Source: Sulfurimonadaceae bacterium
GTDB lineage: Bacteria; Campylobacterota; Campylobacteria; Campylobacterales; Sulfurimonadaceae
Length of the DNA stretch: 64,000 bases
NCBI GenBank assembly: GCA_028683835.1
Contig: JAQUHB010000012.1
Location: forward strand, 1 to 64,000
Direction of reading: 5' to 3'
Below, one piece after another: positions 1 through 8,488 of this stretch (its first letter is position 1; each line of letters opens with the position of its first letter). The notes beneath the pieces were generated by a model. That model saw only the letters and a list, made by a program, of their open reading frames with translations. It did not search any database and was not told the origin of the DNA. The translations under genes were made by a program, and so were the position numbers.

Positions 1-342
1 ATCAGTATGTTAAACTCTCTAAAAGAGTTAAACCCGACCTCTGTACCTATAAACTTTTATCACCACAATCCTGCCCTTCCACTCAAACCAAATGCCCTAA
101 GCGTTGATGAAGCGCTTGATCTTATCCACCTTTCACGAGAGATTTTATGTGACGCAGATCGCATTATGGTCGCAGGCGGACGAGAGATGATGTTTGGCGA
201 ACGTCAAGCCGAGATATTTGAAGCAGGCGCAAACTCTATCGTCATAGGCAACTATCTGACAACTTTGGGAAGAGAAAAAAATAGAGATTTAGAGATGCTT
301 CGCTCTCTAAATCTAGAGATCGCCGACTCACCAAATGCCTAA
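1..342 (+). CDS. bioB: Biotin synthase, C-terminal part (cut by window edge)
   Basis: Biotin synthase is a radical-SAM enzyme that inserts sulfur into dethiobiotin in the last step of biotin synthesis. The reading frame is open from base 1, so the N-terminal part, including the CxxxCxxC cluster motif, lies outside the window. The 113 visible residues carry the C-terminal family signature: an R-x-M-V-A-G-G-R-E stretch followed by GNYLTTLG. The stop overlaps the start of the downstream antiporter by 8 bp, so the two are probably co-transcribed. The family is clear from the signature, but the symbol rests on a third of the protein. Confidence 0.85.
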   Translation: MSMLNSLKELNPTSVPINFYHHNPALPLKPNALSVDEALDLIHLSREILCDADRIMVAGGREMMFGERQAEIFEAGANSIVIGNYLTTLGREKNRDLEMLRSLNLEIADSPNA

Positions 343-1501
343 TATATTTGATGATGTAACACTCATACTCACTGTCTCTTTAATAGTGATTTTTTCCCCT
401 TTTTTCGCCAAAGTTTTCAAACTTCCTACAACACCCATCGAGATTATATTTGGCGCTTTTTTGGGTTATATAGGCCTTATACACCAACAGCACCTTTTTG
501 ATATCGTCGCAAAATTTGGATTTTTATATCTTATGTTTATTGCCGGAACGGAGATCGATCTCAAAAAAGTTTTAAAGACACCGATGAAACTAATGAAGAT
601 GATCTCGCTCTATCTGCTTTTGCTTTATGGCTTTGCTTTCGCTTTTTCTCTCTATTTTTCTTTTGGCAAGATTTTTATGGTACTTTTACCTCTTATCTCT
701 GTTGGCCTTATCGCTACGCTTGCAAAAGAGTATGGAAAGACGCCGTGGCTTGTACTCTCTATGACAGCGGGAGGTATTGGAGAGGTCATTAGTATTGCCG
801 CACTGACTCTTGTCTCGGCAACTCTCGAGTTTGGGGGTGGGATTGGACTATTTCAGGCTATTTTAGCTCTCATTTTATTTTTACTTTTTATGGTTTTACT
901 CTTTCGTTCGCTCCAACTCCTATTTTGGTGGTTTCCCGAAGTCTCAGTTGCACTTATGCCTCACGATGATAACAAAGAACAAGATATTAGACTCTCAATG
1001 GGAATCTTTTTTATCCTTATCGCTGTTATGCTCTACCTTCACCTTGAACTTGCCTTTGGTGCCTTTTTGGCGGGTATCTTTATTCCGACCTTTTTTGAAC
1101 ACAAAAATGGCTTACCGGAGAAACTTTCAAGCTATGGCTTTGGATTTTTAATCCCTATCTTTTTTATCCATATTGGAAGTACCTTCAATCTCGAAGCACT
1201 TTTTATTAATGGCTTAGTGATTCAAGCACTCGTGATTACCTTTGTAATGATTGTAATGCGCTTGGTGAGTTCTCTTGTGTTTATAAAAGAGGTTGGAGTA
1301 AAAAATGCTATTTTGATGGGTCTTAGTCATTCTATGCCGCTTACACTTCTTATCGCGATGGCAACTTTGGCATACACTTCCAAGGGGATAGATGAGTTTA
1401 ATTATTTTGCTCTGATCCTTGCTGCTTTATTTCAAGTTCTCTTTGTTATGCTGATTATCAAGGTTATAAACCTCAGAGTAAAAGAGAAAGTAACGACATA
1501 A
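335..1501 (+). CDS. Cation:proton antiporter, CPA2 (KefB/NapA-type) membrane domain
   Basis: A 388-residue, almost entirely hydrophobic protein with about 11-12 predicted membrane segments. The AGTEIDLKKV segment near residue 70 matches the F-x-x-G-x-E-x-D signature of CPA2 exchangers, which swap Na+ or K+ for H+ across the inner membrane. It ends right after the membrane domain and has no C-terminal TrkA-N/RCK domain, so it is a minimal exchanger rather than a full KefB/KefC. The ATG lies inside the last codons of bioB, suggesting translational coupling. The transported ion cannot be told from sequence. Confidence 0.82.
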   Translation: MPNIFDDVTLILTVSLIVIFSPFFAKVFKLPTTPIEIIFGAFLGYIGLIHQQHLFDIVAKFGFLYLMFIAGTEIDLKKVLKTPMKLMKMISLYLLLLYGFAFAFSLYFSFGKIFMVLLPLISVGLIATLAKEYGKTPWLVLSMTAGGIGEVISIAALTLVSATLEFGGGIGLFQAILALILFLLFMVLLFRSLQLLFWWFPEVSVALMPHDDNKEQDIRLSMGIFFILIAVMLYLHLELAFGAFLAGIFIPTFFEHKNGLPEKLSSYGFGFLIPIFFIHIGSTFNLEALFINGLVIQALVITFVMIVMRLVSSLVFIKEVGVKNAILMGLSHSMPLTLLIAMATLAYTSKGIDEFNYFALILAALFQVLFVMLIIKVINLRVKEKVTT

Positions 1502-1506
1502 TTTGA

Positions 1507-1512
1507 TATAAT
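1507..1512 (+). promoter_or_regulatory. Sigma-70 -10 box upstream of the AMMECR1-like gene
   Basis: A perfect TATAAT sits about 30 bp before the ATG at 1542, in an AT-rich spacer right after the antiporter stop. No clear -35 is visible, which is usual for Campylobacterota promoters. An AAGGAG ribosome site follows at about 1529-1534. Confidence 0.45.
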
Positions 1513-1541
1513 TTAAAAATTGCTCAAAAAGGAGTTGCACT

Positions 1542-1907
1542 ATGACAAGATCTCCCCTGCTTCAAATCGTACGCGACTCCATTGAAGAGGTCATAGAGGC
1601 TAGACGCATTATTAAAAGAGAAGAGCTTCTAGAAAAGTATCCTGTGTTAGAACAGAATATCGCGTCTGTAATAACACTGATAGTAGAAGATGAACTCCGA
1701 GAAGCACGCTCAGATGAAGCATTAAAGCCGCTCATTGACGATATTATCTATAACGCCAAAGCAGCGGCATTTCAAGATACAAAGCTTCCACCTATAACAA
1801 CAGCGCAATATTTACATTGTCGTATCAGCCTTTCACTTTTGATCCCCGACGAAGAGGGAGGTTTTACAATGGAAACCTCCACAGATGAACCACTTTTAAA
1901 AGATTAA
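1542..1907 (+). CDS. Short AMMECR1-like protein lacking the GCIG motif
   Basis: A 121-residue soluble protein behind a good AAGGAG site. Residues about 5-20 (LLQIVRDSIEEVIEA) and about 75-105 (an N-A-x-A-A-A-F-Q-D stretch, then LPPIT, then ISLSLLIP) resemble the start and middle of AMMECR1 domains. There the corresponding segments are an amphipathic helix, a DPRFPP-type loop and an E/I-SVL strand. The R-G-C-I-G motif typical of AMMECR1 should lie between them but is replaced by LREARS, and the C-terminal half of the domain is missing. Its stop overlaps the end of the convergent reductase gene by 4 bp. The function is unknown; it may be a diverged or decaying paralogue. Confidence 0.55.
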   Translation: MTRSPLLQIVRDSIEEVIEARRIIKREELLEKYPVLEQNIASVITLIVEDELREARSDEALKPLIDDIIYNAKAAAFQDTKLPPITTAQYLHCRISLSLLIPDEEGGFTMETSTDEPLLKD

Positions 1908-2857
1908 ACTTTTTGAGTGTTGATATGACATGCTATTTGGTATCCGTGGTTGAGCCCAAGCGCTATCGATCCGCCTGATTCTTGCGTGATGTCTCCTGCC
2001 ACAAAAAGCCCTTCTATCGCTGTTTCATAGTTGTCATCATGAACAGGTTTTCCATCTTTTTCTTCAATGCCAGAACTTGCCAAAAATGCACTTGGCGTTG
2101 TTCCGCCAATAGCATAGATCACTCTATCATAAACTTCATGATCTATCTCATCAAATAAAACTTTCACTCTACCCTCTTCATCTTCAAGTCCTAAAATATT
2201 TACATTTAAAATAGCTCGTACTTCTTGATGAGCGATAGCGTTTGCTATATCTCTTTGATTTGTCGGATTCGCACGTCCAAATGTTCCCCGTCTATAACAT
2301 ATAGAAACTTTATTTTTTGCGCTCAAATCAACCGCGTATTCGATAGCGCTGTCTCCACCGCCTACAATGAGAATCTTTTCACCTTCGCTACAATCATCAA
2401 GTGTATATCCAACTCTTTTCTTGATTCCTGAGGCTATTTTATAATCTGGTTTATTTGGTTTACCCATTCTTCCAATGGTAACAACCACATACTTTGCCAT
2501 AATCACATCTCCAGCAAGATGAACTTCAAAAAGTTCCCCCGCTTTAACGATCTTACTTACTTCCGTATGGGTTTTGAGTTCAATGCCATGCGATTTGATA
2601 ACCTCATCAAAAAAGTCTAGAGTCGTCTCTTTTGTTCCATCAAGAAAATAGATATTCCCATCGAGCTCCACTTTTTGACCTTTCCAGTCTTTGTCAACGC
2701 GCTTATTGTCTTTATAATATTTTCGGATAGTGGCATTGTGATTATCATCTTTTTCAAGCATCAAAATATCTCTAATTCCCAAAAGGTAACTCTCAACTGC
2801 AGCGGCAATCCCAGCAGGTCCTGCACCGACGATAACCATTTCATAAACTCTTTGCAT
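1904..2857 (-). CDS. fqrB: FqrB-like NADPH flavoprotein reductase (thioredoxin-reductase fold without CxxC)
   Basis: A 317-residue two-dinucleotide-binding flavoprotein. The FAD motif VIVGAGPAGIAAA is at residues 8-20, the NADPH motif ILIVGGGDSA at 162-171, and the C-terminal FAD contact GLFVAGDITQ near 290. The redox CxxC that true thioredoxin reductases carry in the NADPH domain is absent. That architecture matches FqrB of Helicobacter and Campylobacter, which passes electrons between NADPH and flavodoxin or quinone and works with pyruvate:flavodoxin oxidoreductase. It is divergent from a BFD-like Fe-S gene, suggesting a shared redox role. The symbol is inferred from architecture, and a ferredoxin-NADP reductase of the same fold is the alternative. 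Confidence 0.72.
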   Translation of the reverse strand: MQRVYEMVIVGAGPAGIAAAVESYLLGIRDILMLEKDDNHNATIRKYYKDNKRVDKDWKGQKVELDGNIYFLDGTKETTLDFFDEVIKSHGIELKTHTEVSKIVKAGELFEVHLAGDVIMAKYVVVTIGRMGKPNKPDYKIASGIKKRVGYTLDDCSEGEKILIVGGGDSAIEYAVDLSAKNKVSICYRRGTFGRANPTNQRDIANAIAHQEVRAILNVNILGLEDEEGRVKVLFDEIDHEVYDRVIYAIGGTTPSAFLASSGIEEKDGKPVHDDNYETAIEGLFVAGDITQESGGSIALGLNHGYQIACHINTQKV

Positions 2858-2880
2858 CTAGACTCCTCATCCTGTAATGC

Positions 2881-2886
2881 TATAAT
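2881..2886 (+). promoter_or_regulatory. -10 box for the BFD-like gene
   Basis: TATAAT inside TGCTATAATTC, about 33 bp before the ATG at 2920, in the 62-bp gap between two divergent redox genes. An AAAAGG ribosome site follows at about 2908-2913. No -35 is evident. Confidence 0.45.
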
Positions 2887-2919
2887 TCTAGCACAGTAAA
2901 TAAAATAAAAGGTTTTGAG

Positions 2920-3141
2920 ATGATAAAAAAAGAGAGAGAAGTATGTGTATGTAACGATGTCACCGCGGCAGAAGTTATTAAACTCATAAAGGAAAACAAT
3001 ATTCACAGCATGAAAGAACTACTTGATCAAAACATCTGTCCCGTTGGAGACAAATGTGAAAGCTGTCATGAAGATGGCTATGACAATGACGGATTTTCTT
3101 TAGCTATGATCCTTTCACTCGTAGAACAAAAAAAAATTTAA
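2920..3141 (+). CDS. BFD-like [2Fe-2S]-binding protein
   Basis: A 73-residue protein whose cysteines Cys9-x-Cys11 and Cys46-x2-Cys49 reproduce the C-x-C...C-x2-C ligand pattern of bacterioferritin-associated ferredoxin domains, with the helical ATAAEVIKLI-type segment in between. It has an extra Cys40. Such domains carry a [2Fe-2S] cluster and usually shuttle electrons or sense iron. It is divergent from the FqrB-like gene, so an electron-transfer partnership is plausible but unproven. Its 3' end abuts the convergent msrA gene with a gap of 3 bp. Confidence 0.75.
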   Translation: MIKKEREVCVCNDVTAAEVIKLIKENNIHSMKELLDQNICPVGDKCESCHEDGYDNDGFSLAMILSLVEQKKI

Positions 3142-3144
3142 CGC

Positions 3145-3672
3145 TTATGCCAATTTGTCTGGAAAATAAGTCATAAACTTTTGCAGTTTTGGCGCAATGA
3201 CAACACTGCAATATCCTTGATTTGGATTGCGTGCAAAATAGTTTTGATGATATGCTTCAGCCTCGTAAAACTCTGGAAGCGGGCTTACTTCGGTGACTAT
3301 CTTGTCTCTAAAGTTTGCAGAGGCTTTTTTTATCGAATTTAAAATCTCCTCTTTTTGAGCTTCATCTTCGTAATAGATAACCGAACGATACTGAGTCCCC
3401 GTATCTGCACCTTGAGCATTTAAAGTTGTTGGATCATGAATTGCCCAAAAAATGTCTAAGAGTTCATCCATAGTAATGATCTCCTCATCATAATGGATCT
3501 CTACTACTTCTGCATGTCCACTCACACCCGTACATACCTGCTCATATGAGGGATTTTTTCTAGCCCCTCCCGCATAGCCGCTGAGCGCTTTTAATACACC
3601 TTTGACATTATTATAAACCGCTTCCACACACCAAAAACAGCCTCCGCCGAGCACAAGTTTTTTCATCGCCAT
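3145..3672 (-). CDS. msrA: Peptide methionine sulfoxide reductase A
   Basis: MsrA reduces methionine-S-sulfoxide in damaged proteins. The catalytic GCFWC motif (Cys12) lies at the extreme N-terminus, followed by family motifs SGYAGG, YEQVCTG, GHAEVVE and GTQYRSVI. At 175 residues it is the length of a stand-alone MsrA; no MsrB domain is fused. I start it at the ATG at 3672 (MAMKKL) because AAGGA sits 7 bases upstream. An in-frame TTG one codon earlier and an ATG two codons later are alternatives. It is probably its own transcription unit, convergent with the BFD-like gene. Confidence 0.93.
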   Translation of the reverse strand: MAMKKLVLGGGCFWCVEAVYNNVKGVLKALSGYAGGARKNPSYEQVCTGVSGHAEVVEIHYDEEIITMDELLDIFWAIHDPTTLNAQGADTGTQYRSVIYYEDEAQKEEILNSIKKASANFRDKIVTEVSPLPEFYEAEAYHQNYFARNPNQGYCSVVIAPKLQKFMTYFPDKLA

Positions 3673-3756
3673 CAAAAATCCTTTTTGTCGATTGTACTCA
3701 AATAAAATATTTTGTTTTTTAGAACAGAATATTAAACTTCTCTTCTAAGAGTAACA

Positions 3757-4635
3757 TCAGTGGTGAAGTTTCTGAAGTTCGCTATAGTATTTTTCTATGT
3801 TCGGCGCGCTTATTTGCAAGCGGTTTGCCTCTCGCACAAGATAACCGCCAAGTGTTTCGAGCTCATCCTTCTTTTGTGCTTTTATATCTTTATGCATAGA
3901 AGTTGATGCACTTTGAGGTAGTTTTGATGCTATAGCAAGCGACTTTTCAACTTCATCTTCTAAATCTATATTTTTTGCTTTTGCGATGGCTACCACCTCC
4001 TCTAAAAACTCTTTTGCTTCGTCGTAATGGTTTTCATAAACCTCTTTTATAGACATATCAAAATATGAGGTTAATACTCCAAAGGTGGAAATGAAAATAT
4101 ACTTTTTCCAAAGTGCATTATGTATATCATCTGCTATCTTGTATCGCAAACCCGCTTCATCCAAAACAGATGCCAAGACTTCACTTCCCTCGCCTGCGAA
4201 GAGTAGATTAAAAACATTCCCCATTTTTGTAATCTGTCCCGCTTTTTCGATGTGTGAAAGGATGTAGATACATCCATCAAGTACTTTGCAATCTAAAAGT
4301 TTACGAAGTTCATCTCCATGTTCTACTCCATTACTCAAAGAAAGAACGATGCTCTGTTGAGATAAAAAAGACTTACATGAAAACGCCACATTTTTGAGAT
4401 CATAGCTCTTCACGCAAAACAGGACTAAGTCAAAATATCCACTCAGTTCACTTTCATCTATAGCTGTAAAATTTGCAGTAAACTCCTTATTATCTTCGGT
4501 TATAAGCAGACCATTTTCTTGAATCATTTTTAAATGCTCACCTCGGGCTACACCAACGATTTCATTGCTTGTTTGACTTAAATATCCTACGATATATCCA
4601 CCGACTCCACCTAAACCATATATCAATATTCTCAT
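3757..4635 (-). CDS. panE: Ketopantoate reductase family (ApbA/PanE)
   Basis: A 292-residue NADPH-dependent reductase. The Rossmann motif GLGGVGGY is at residues 7-14. Lys177 in LWKKYI sits where the catalytic lysine of PanE is found, followed by the C-terminal helical domain with the SM-x2-D...E...GG pattern. In the pantothenate pathway the enzyme reduces 2-dehydropantoate to pantoate. No other pan gene is nearby, and this family includes paralogues of other specificity, so the symbol is a best guess. An AAGGAT site precedes the ATG. It is divergent from the SQR-like flavoprotein. Confidence 0.78.
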   Translation of the reverse strand: MRILIYGLGGVGGYIVGYLSQTSNEIVGVARGEHLKMIQENGLLITEDNKEFTANFTAIDESELSGYFDLVLFCVKSYDLKNVAFSCKSFLSQQSIVLSLSNGVEHGDELRKLLDCKVLDGCIYILSHIEKAGQITKMGNVFNLLFAGEGSEVLASVLDEAGLRYKIADDIHNALWKKYIFISTFGVLTSYFDMSIKEVYENHYDEAKEFLEEVVAIAKAKNIDLEDEVEKSLAIASKLPQSASTSMHKDIKAQKKDELETLGGYLVREANRLQISAPNIEKYYSELQKLHH

Positions 4636-4739
4636 GATTAATCCTTTTTTTATGACGAATTTATTATTTATTTAAACTAGTTTTAACGCCACTCTTTGTA
4701 TTATTGTGTAGTACATGAATTATATCATAAGGAGAGGTT

Positions 4740-5909
4740 ATGAAAAAAGCATTAGTTTTAGGCGGAGGATTTGCTGGAATCGAATCTGCGATCTATCTGA
4801 GAAAAAACAACTATGATGTCACCGTCGTAAGTGATCGCGACTTTTTTTATATCTATCCCACATCTATCTGGATACCAACAGGCGAGAGTAAATTTAAAGA
4901 TATTTGTATTGATCTCATAGAGCTTCAAGCGGCTCATGGATTTACTCTTATCATAGATGCAGTTACCAATATCGAGGCTAAAACAAAATGTGTTACGCTT
5001 CAAAGCGGCAAAGTGCTAGAAGGATTTGACACTCTTGTGATTGCTATGGGCGCGGCAAAGATGAAACCAAAAGGGGTTGAAAACACACTTTCTATTTGTG
5101 GCGATCCTATGCAGTCTCTTCTTATAAAAGAAAAACTTGATGCGCTTATAGCAAAGGGAAGCGGAAAAATCGCCTTTGGTTTTGGCGGAAATCCAAACGA
5201 CACTTCTGCAGTACGAGGCGGCCCGGGTTTTGAGTTGCTTTTTAATGTCCACAACCTGCTCAAGAAAAAAGGAATACGTGAAAATTTTGAACTCACATTT
5301 TTTGCACCTATGGAAAAACCAGGTGCGAGGATGGGACCGCAAGCGCTCAAGATGATGGACATGATATTCAAGCGTACCAATATCACAAAACATTTTGGTA
5401 AAAAAATAAAATCCTTTGAAACTGACGGCGTGCTTTTCGAAGATGATTCAAAACTAGAAAGTGACTTTATAATGTTTATTCCCGCTGGAAATGGACACGA
5501 TGTGATAAAAAATTCAGACCTTCCACAAAACAGCGCGGGGTTTATCAAGATAGATGATTTTTGTGCAGTAGAAGGGTTTGAAGGTGTTTATGCCGTCGGC
5601 GATATCGCAGCTATTGAAGGTCCGGAATGGAGAGCAAAACAGGGACATATTGCCGAGGTCATGGCACGGAATATGGCGCATAATATCAAAGTAAAAGAGA
5701 GTGGATCAGGGGAACTTAAAGGTTACCAAGAACATCTCAATATCCTTTGCGTCATGGACAGCGGAGATGGCGCGGCATTTGTTTATAGGGATGACAAAAA
5801 AGCAAAAATGATCCCGATGCCAATCTTTGGACACTGGCTAAAAAAAGGTTGGGGAATCTATTGCCGCCTTTCAAAACTTGATCGTATTCCACGTATTCCA
5901 GGAATGTAG
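4740..5909 (+). CDS. Sulfide:quinone-reductase-family FAD protein, canonical middle cysteine missing
   Basis: A 389-residue flavoprotein with an N-terminal FAD motif (LVLGGGFAGIESA, residues 6-18), a YAVGDIA motif near 285, and the SQR-type C-terminus including the C-x-x-D-x-G stretch at Cys337. SQRs oxidise sulfide at the membrane and pass electrons to quinone using redox cysteines. Here the segment that normally reads like S-C-F-G-P-A-Y-E is AVRGGPGFE (about 157-165) and has no cysteine. Cys120 and Cys337 remain. It may be a divergent SQR class, a related quinone reductase, or an enzyme with another substrate. A strong GGAGAGG site precedes the ATG. A 10-bp palindrome AAACTAGTTT lies at 4674-4683 in the promoter region. 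Confidence 0.7.
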   Translation: MKKALVLGGGFAGIESAIYLRKNNYDVTVVSDRDFFYIYPTSIWIPTGESKFKDICIDLIELQAAHGFTLIIDAVTNIEAKTKCVTLQSGKVLEGFDTLVIAMGAAKMKPKGVENTLSICGDPMQSLLIKEKLDALIAKGSGKIAFGFGGNPNDTSAVRGGPGFELLFNVHNLLKKKGIRENFELTFFAPMEKPGARMGPQALKMMDMIFKRTNITKHFGKKIKSFETDGVLFEDDSKLESDFIMFIPAGNGHDVIKNSDLPQNSAGFIKIDDFCAVEGFEGVYAVGDIAAIEGPEWRAKQGHIAEVMARNMAHNIKVKESGSGELKGYQEHLNILCVMDSGDGAAFVYRDDKKAKMIPMPIFGHWLKKGWGIYCRLSKLDRIPRIPGM

Positions 5910-5945
5910 TATACTTATCAATAAATAATTTTAAAAGGTTATCTC

Positions 5946-7754
5946 ATTTCTAAAAACTATAGATTTTATTTATCGATTTTTGTTGTCCTATTTATCGTTA
6001 TCGCGGTTGTTCTCTTTACCGGGTATATGAATACGCACACACAAGAGATGCGAAACACACTCTATGAACTCCAGGCAAAAGGGATGCGTGAAGATATAAA
6101 ACGCATGATCGAGCAAAAACAAAAAGCATCACTCGCCATAGCACTTAGTATCACTAATGATAAAAGTTTAGTAGAACTCATCAAACAAAAAAAAATCCCA
6201 AGCGATTACTATTCAAACCTAATATTAATGTTCCAAAAAGAAACACTTTATCAAAATGTCTGGATTCAGATAGTAGACAAAGACACGATTTCCCTTTACA
6301 GAAGCTGGAGCCCGCTCAAGGGTGACACTCTTGTTGATGAAAGAGATAATCTGCAAAATATCACTTCAAAAAAAAGTGTCATTTATACTATAAATGCCGG
6401 AAAATTTGATCTCTCTTTAAAAAGTATTGTTCCTATTTTCGACCATGATACTCTTATAGGTAGCTTGGGTGTCATTACCCATTTCAATTCCATCTCTAAA
6501 GATCTCAAAGAGAGCGATATAGACTCAGTAGTCCTTTTAAAAAAAGAGTACAAGAAAAATCTTATCTACCCTTTTACTAAGATGTTTCTTGATGACTATT
6601 ATATTGCGAATTTGGACGCTCCAAAAGAGCTGAGAGATTATCTCAAAGATCACGGTATAGAACACTATCTAAATAATTCATACAAAATAGAAAACGGCTA
6701 TATCATCGTCTCTTATGAACTCAAAAATACGCATGCGAAGACTCTTGGATATTATATAATGTCTAAAAAGATATCAGACCTTCCAAACTTGGATTTAAAA
6801 TATTTCAACTTTAAGATGATTGCTTTTTTTGTTCTCTTTGGCTTGATACTTCTTTTTATCTTCAGTACAACTCTTCTATTGAAAAATAGAAACCAGAAAA
6901 AATACTATAAAAATATTCTTGACTCATCAAATAATATTGTAGTTATTAACAACGGCATAAAAATGCTTTATGTCAATAACGCTTTTTTTAGATATTTTCC
7001 TACTTATAAAAGTTTAGAAGAGTTTAAAAAAGATTATGAATGCATATGTGATCTTTTTGCCAAAGAAAATGGTTATCTACAGGCCAAAGTTGGTGATGAC
7101 TACTGGGTAACCTATGTCATAAATACCCCTGATAAAGTACATAAAGCTAAAATAATTTTTTTAGGAAATACTTATTTTTTTACAGTCACAGCAGCACTCA
7201 TCTCAAAAGAAGAAAATCACTACAGTATAGTACTATCAGATATCACAAAAGAGGAAAACTATCAAAAAGAACTATTTAACCTAAGTATAAAAGACACCCT
7301 TACAGGGATAAACAACCGTCACTTTTTCGACCAAAAGTTTCAGGAAGAGTTTTCTAGAGCAGTGCGTTATAAGCAGCCTCTCTCTTTAATCATGTTAGAC
7401 ATAGACTTTTTTAAACGGGTAAATGACGAGCATGGGCATGATGTGGGAGACACTGTACTTATAGAATATACCAAGCTTATCTCAAAAATTTTACGAAAAA
7501 CAGATTTTTTCTGTAGAACAGGTGGAGAAGAGTTTATAATTATCCTTCCTCTTGTAGCCCTAGCTGAAGCTCAAAAACTTGCAGAAAAACTCCGATATGA
7601 AGTCGAGGCAGCCAAAAAAGTGGTGCCGATCACTATGAGTTTTGGAATTGCACAATATCAAAAAAATGATACTATCCCTTTACTGCTAAAAAGAGTCGAT
7701 GATGCTTTATATAAAGCAAAAGAAAATGGACGCAACTGTGTTGTTATAAGTTAA
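5946..7754 (+). CDS. Membrane diguanylate cyclase with extracytoplasmic sensor domain (apparent ATT start)
   Basis: The protein has an N-terminal membrane anchor (residues about 8-26), a periplasmic sensor domain of about 230 residues that looks Cache-like, a second membrane segment (about 292-312, FFVLFGLILLFIFSTTLL), a PAS-like linker and a C-terminal GGDEF domain. The active site reads GGEEF and an RxxD inhibitory site (RKTD) precedes it, so it should make c-di-GMP. The first ATG is at 6027, which would delete the first membrane anchor. The frame is open further up, and the AAAAGG site at 5933-5938 is followed after 7 bases by ATT at 5946. No ATG, GTG or TTG exists between the upstream stop and 6027. 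With ATT it is 602 residues. Confidence 0.8.
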   Translation: MSKNYRFYLSIFVVLFIVIAVVLFTGYMNTHTQEMRNTLYELQAKGMREDIKRMIEQKQKASLAIALSITNDKSLVELIKQKKIPSDYYSNLILMFQKETLYQNVWIQIVDKDTISLYRSWSPLKGDTLVDERDNLQNITSKKSVIYTINAGKFDLSLKSIVPIFDHDTLIGSLGVITHFNSISKDLKESDIDSVVLLKKEYKKNLIYPFTKMFLDDYYIANLDAPKELRDYLKDHGIEHYLNNSYKIENGYIIVSYELKNTHAKTLGYYIMSKKISDLPNLDLKYFNFKMIAFFVLFGLILLFIFSTTLLLKNRNQKKYYKNILDSSNNIVVINNGIKMLYVNNAFFRYFPTYKSLEEFKKDYECICDLFAKENGYLQAKVGDDYWVTYVINTPDKVHKAKIIFLGNTYFFTVTAALISKEENHYSIVLSDITKEENYQKELFNLSIKDTLTGINNRHFFDQKFQEEFSRAVRYKQPLSLIMLDIDFFKRVNDEHGHDVGDTVLIEYTKLISKILRKTDFFCRTGGEEFIIILPLVALAEAQKLAEKLRYEVEAAKKVVPITMSFGIAQYQKNDTIPLLLKRVDDALYKAKENGRNCVVIS

Positions 7755-8395
7755 AATCGAGGATTTTTACACTCTTGCATATATTCTATCTGGAACTCTA
7801 TCATCTTCTTGAAGGGGTGTAAAAACTCTTCAAGACCGCTTTTTTCTATCATCTCATCACTATTATTATTCATCAGTTCAAGCACACAAAGAGTGGACTC
7901 AATGGTCGAGAGGCAATACTCTGCAGGTTGCTCTTTGATGGCAAACTCTGAGATTTTTGCGTGAGTAAAACTAATACTTTGCAGAGAGGCGACATTTGTA
8001 CTTTCTCGTAGCATCTTTTTCGCACATGCCCACGTAGAATCGATGATAAATATCACGACTTTTTTATTCTCTTTGGAGAGTTTATGAGAATTAATCTCGA
8101 TACTGTTTTGATCTGGATAAAGCAGATAACAAAGGTTTTGTGTATCATCCAAGAGTTCATTGACTCTTTTATGTGCACTAAAATCGATTCCCACATATAA
8201 CTCGGAATTTGGCAGTGAAAGATGAGTCAAATGCCCCGTGCCGTTTTTGATCTTTCTATACTCTTTTGGATGCATTAAGATAACAAACTTTGTTTTCGTC
8301 TTAACAGGCCTTACATATAAGCACATACAGCTCGATTTTGGTCTATAACATCTGTAACACTTTTTTCGACTCTCAACTTGCGATGTCTCTATCAT
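7751..8395 (-). CDS. DTW-domain tRNA-uridine aminocarboxypropyltransferase
   Basis: A 214-residue protein of the DTW family, which transfers the aminocarboxypropyl group of SAM to uridine (acp3U) in tRNA. The N-terminus has a zinc-type cluster C-x2-C...C-x-C (CYRCYRPKSSCMC). An LMHPKEYRKIKNGTGHL segment follows, and the signature aspartate-x-tryptophan motif appears as DSTW near residue 120. The 3' end overlaps the upstream diguanylate cyclase by 4 bp in convergent orientation. The TapT/TuaA-type activity is inferred from the family; the tRNA substrate is unknown. Confidence 0.8.
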   Translation of the reverse strand: MIETSQVESRKKCYRCYRPKSSCMCLYVRPVKTKTKFVILMHPKEYRKIKNGTGHLTHLSLPNSELYVGIDFSAHKRVNELLDDTQNLCYLLYPDQNSIEINSHKLSKENKKVVIFIIDSTWACAKKMLRESTNVASLQSISFTHAKISEFAIKEQPAEYCLSTIESTLCVLELMNNNSDEMIEKSGLEEFLHPFKKMIEFQIEYMQECKNPRF

Positions 8396-8406
8396 AAACC
8401 TTAAAC

Positions 8407-8424
8407 ATCCTTATATGTAAGGAT
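8407..8424. promoter_or_regulatory. Small perfect hairpin upstream of metH
   Basis: ATCCTTA-TATG-TAAGGAT: a 7-bp perfect stem with a 4-base loop, between the divergent starts of the DTW gene and metH. Its centre, TTATATGTAA, differs by one base from the TTACATGTAA palindrome repeated through the window. It could be an operator, or the 5' leader of either gene. Confidence 0.4.
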
Positions 8425-8488
8425 TCCCTCATCCTATTTTATGCTCTCTTTAGATAGAATAATACCAATTAACTCATAAAGATAAAGA

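Noticed and set aside
5000-5548. 182-codon frame antisense to the SQR-like gene
   Set aside because: Ser/Pro/Phe-rich shadow of a well-supported flavoprotein gene; no ribosome site.
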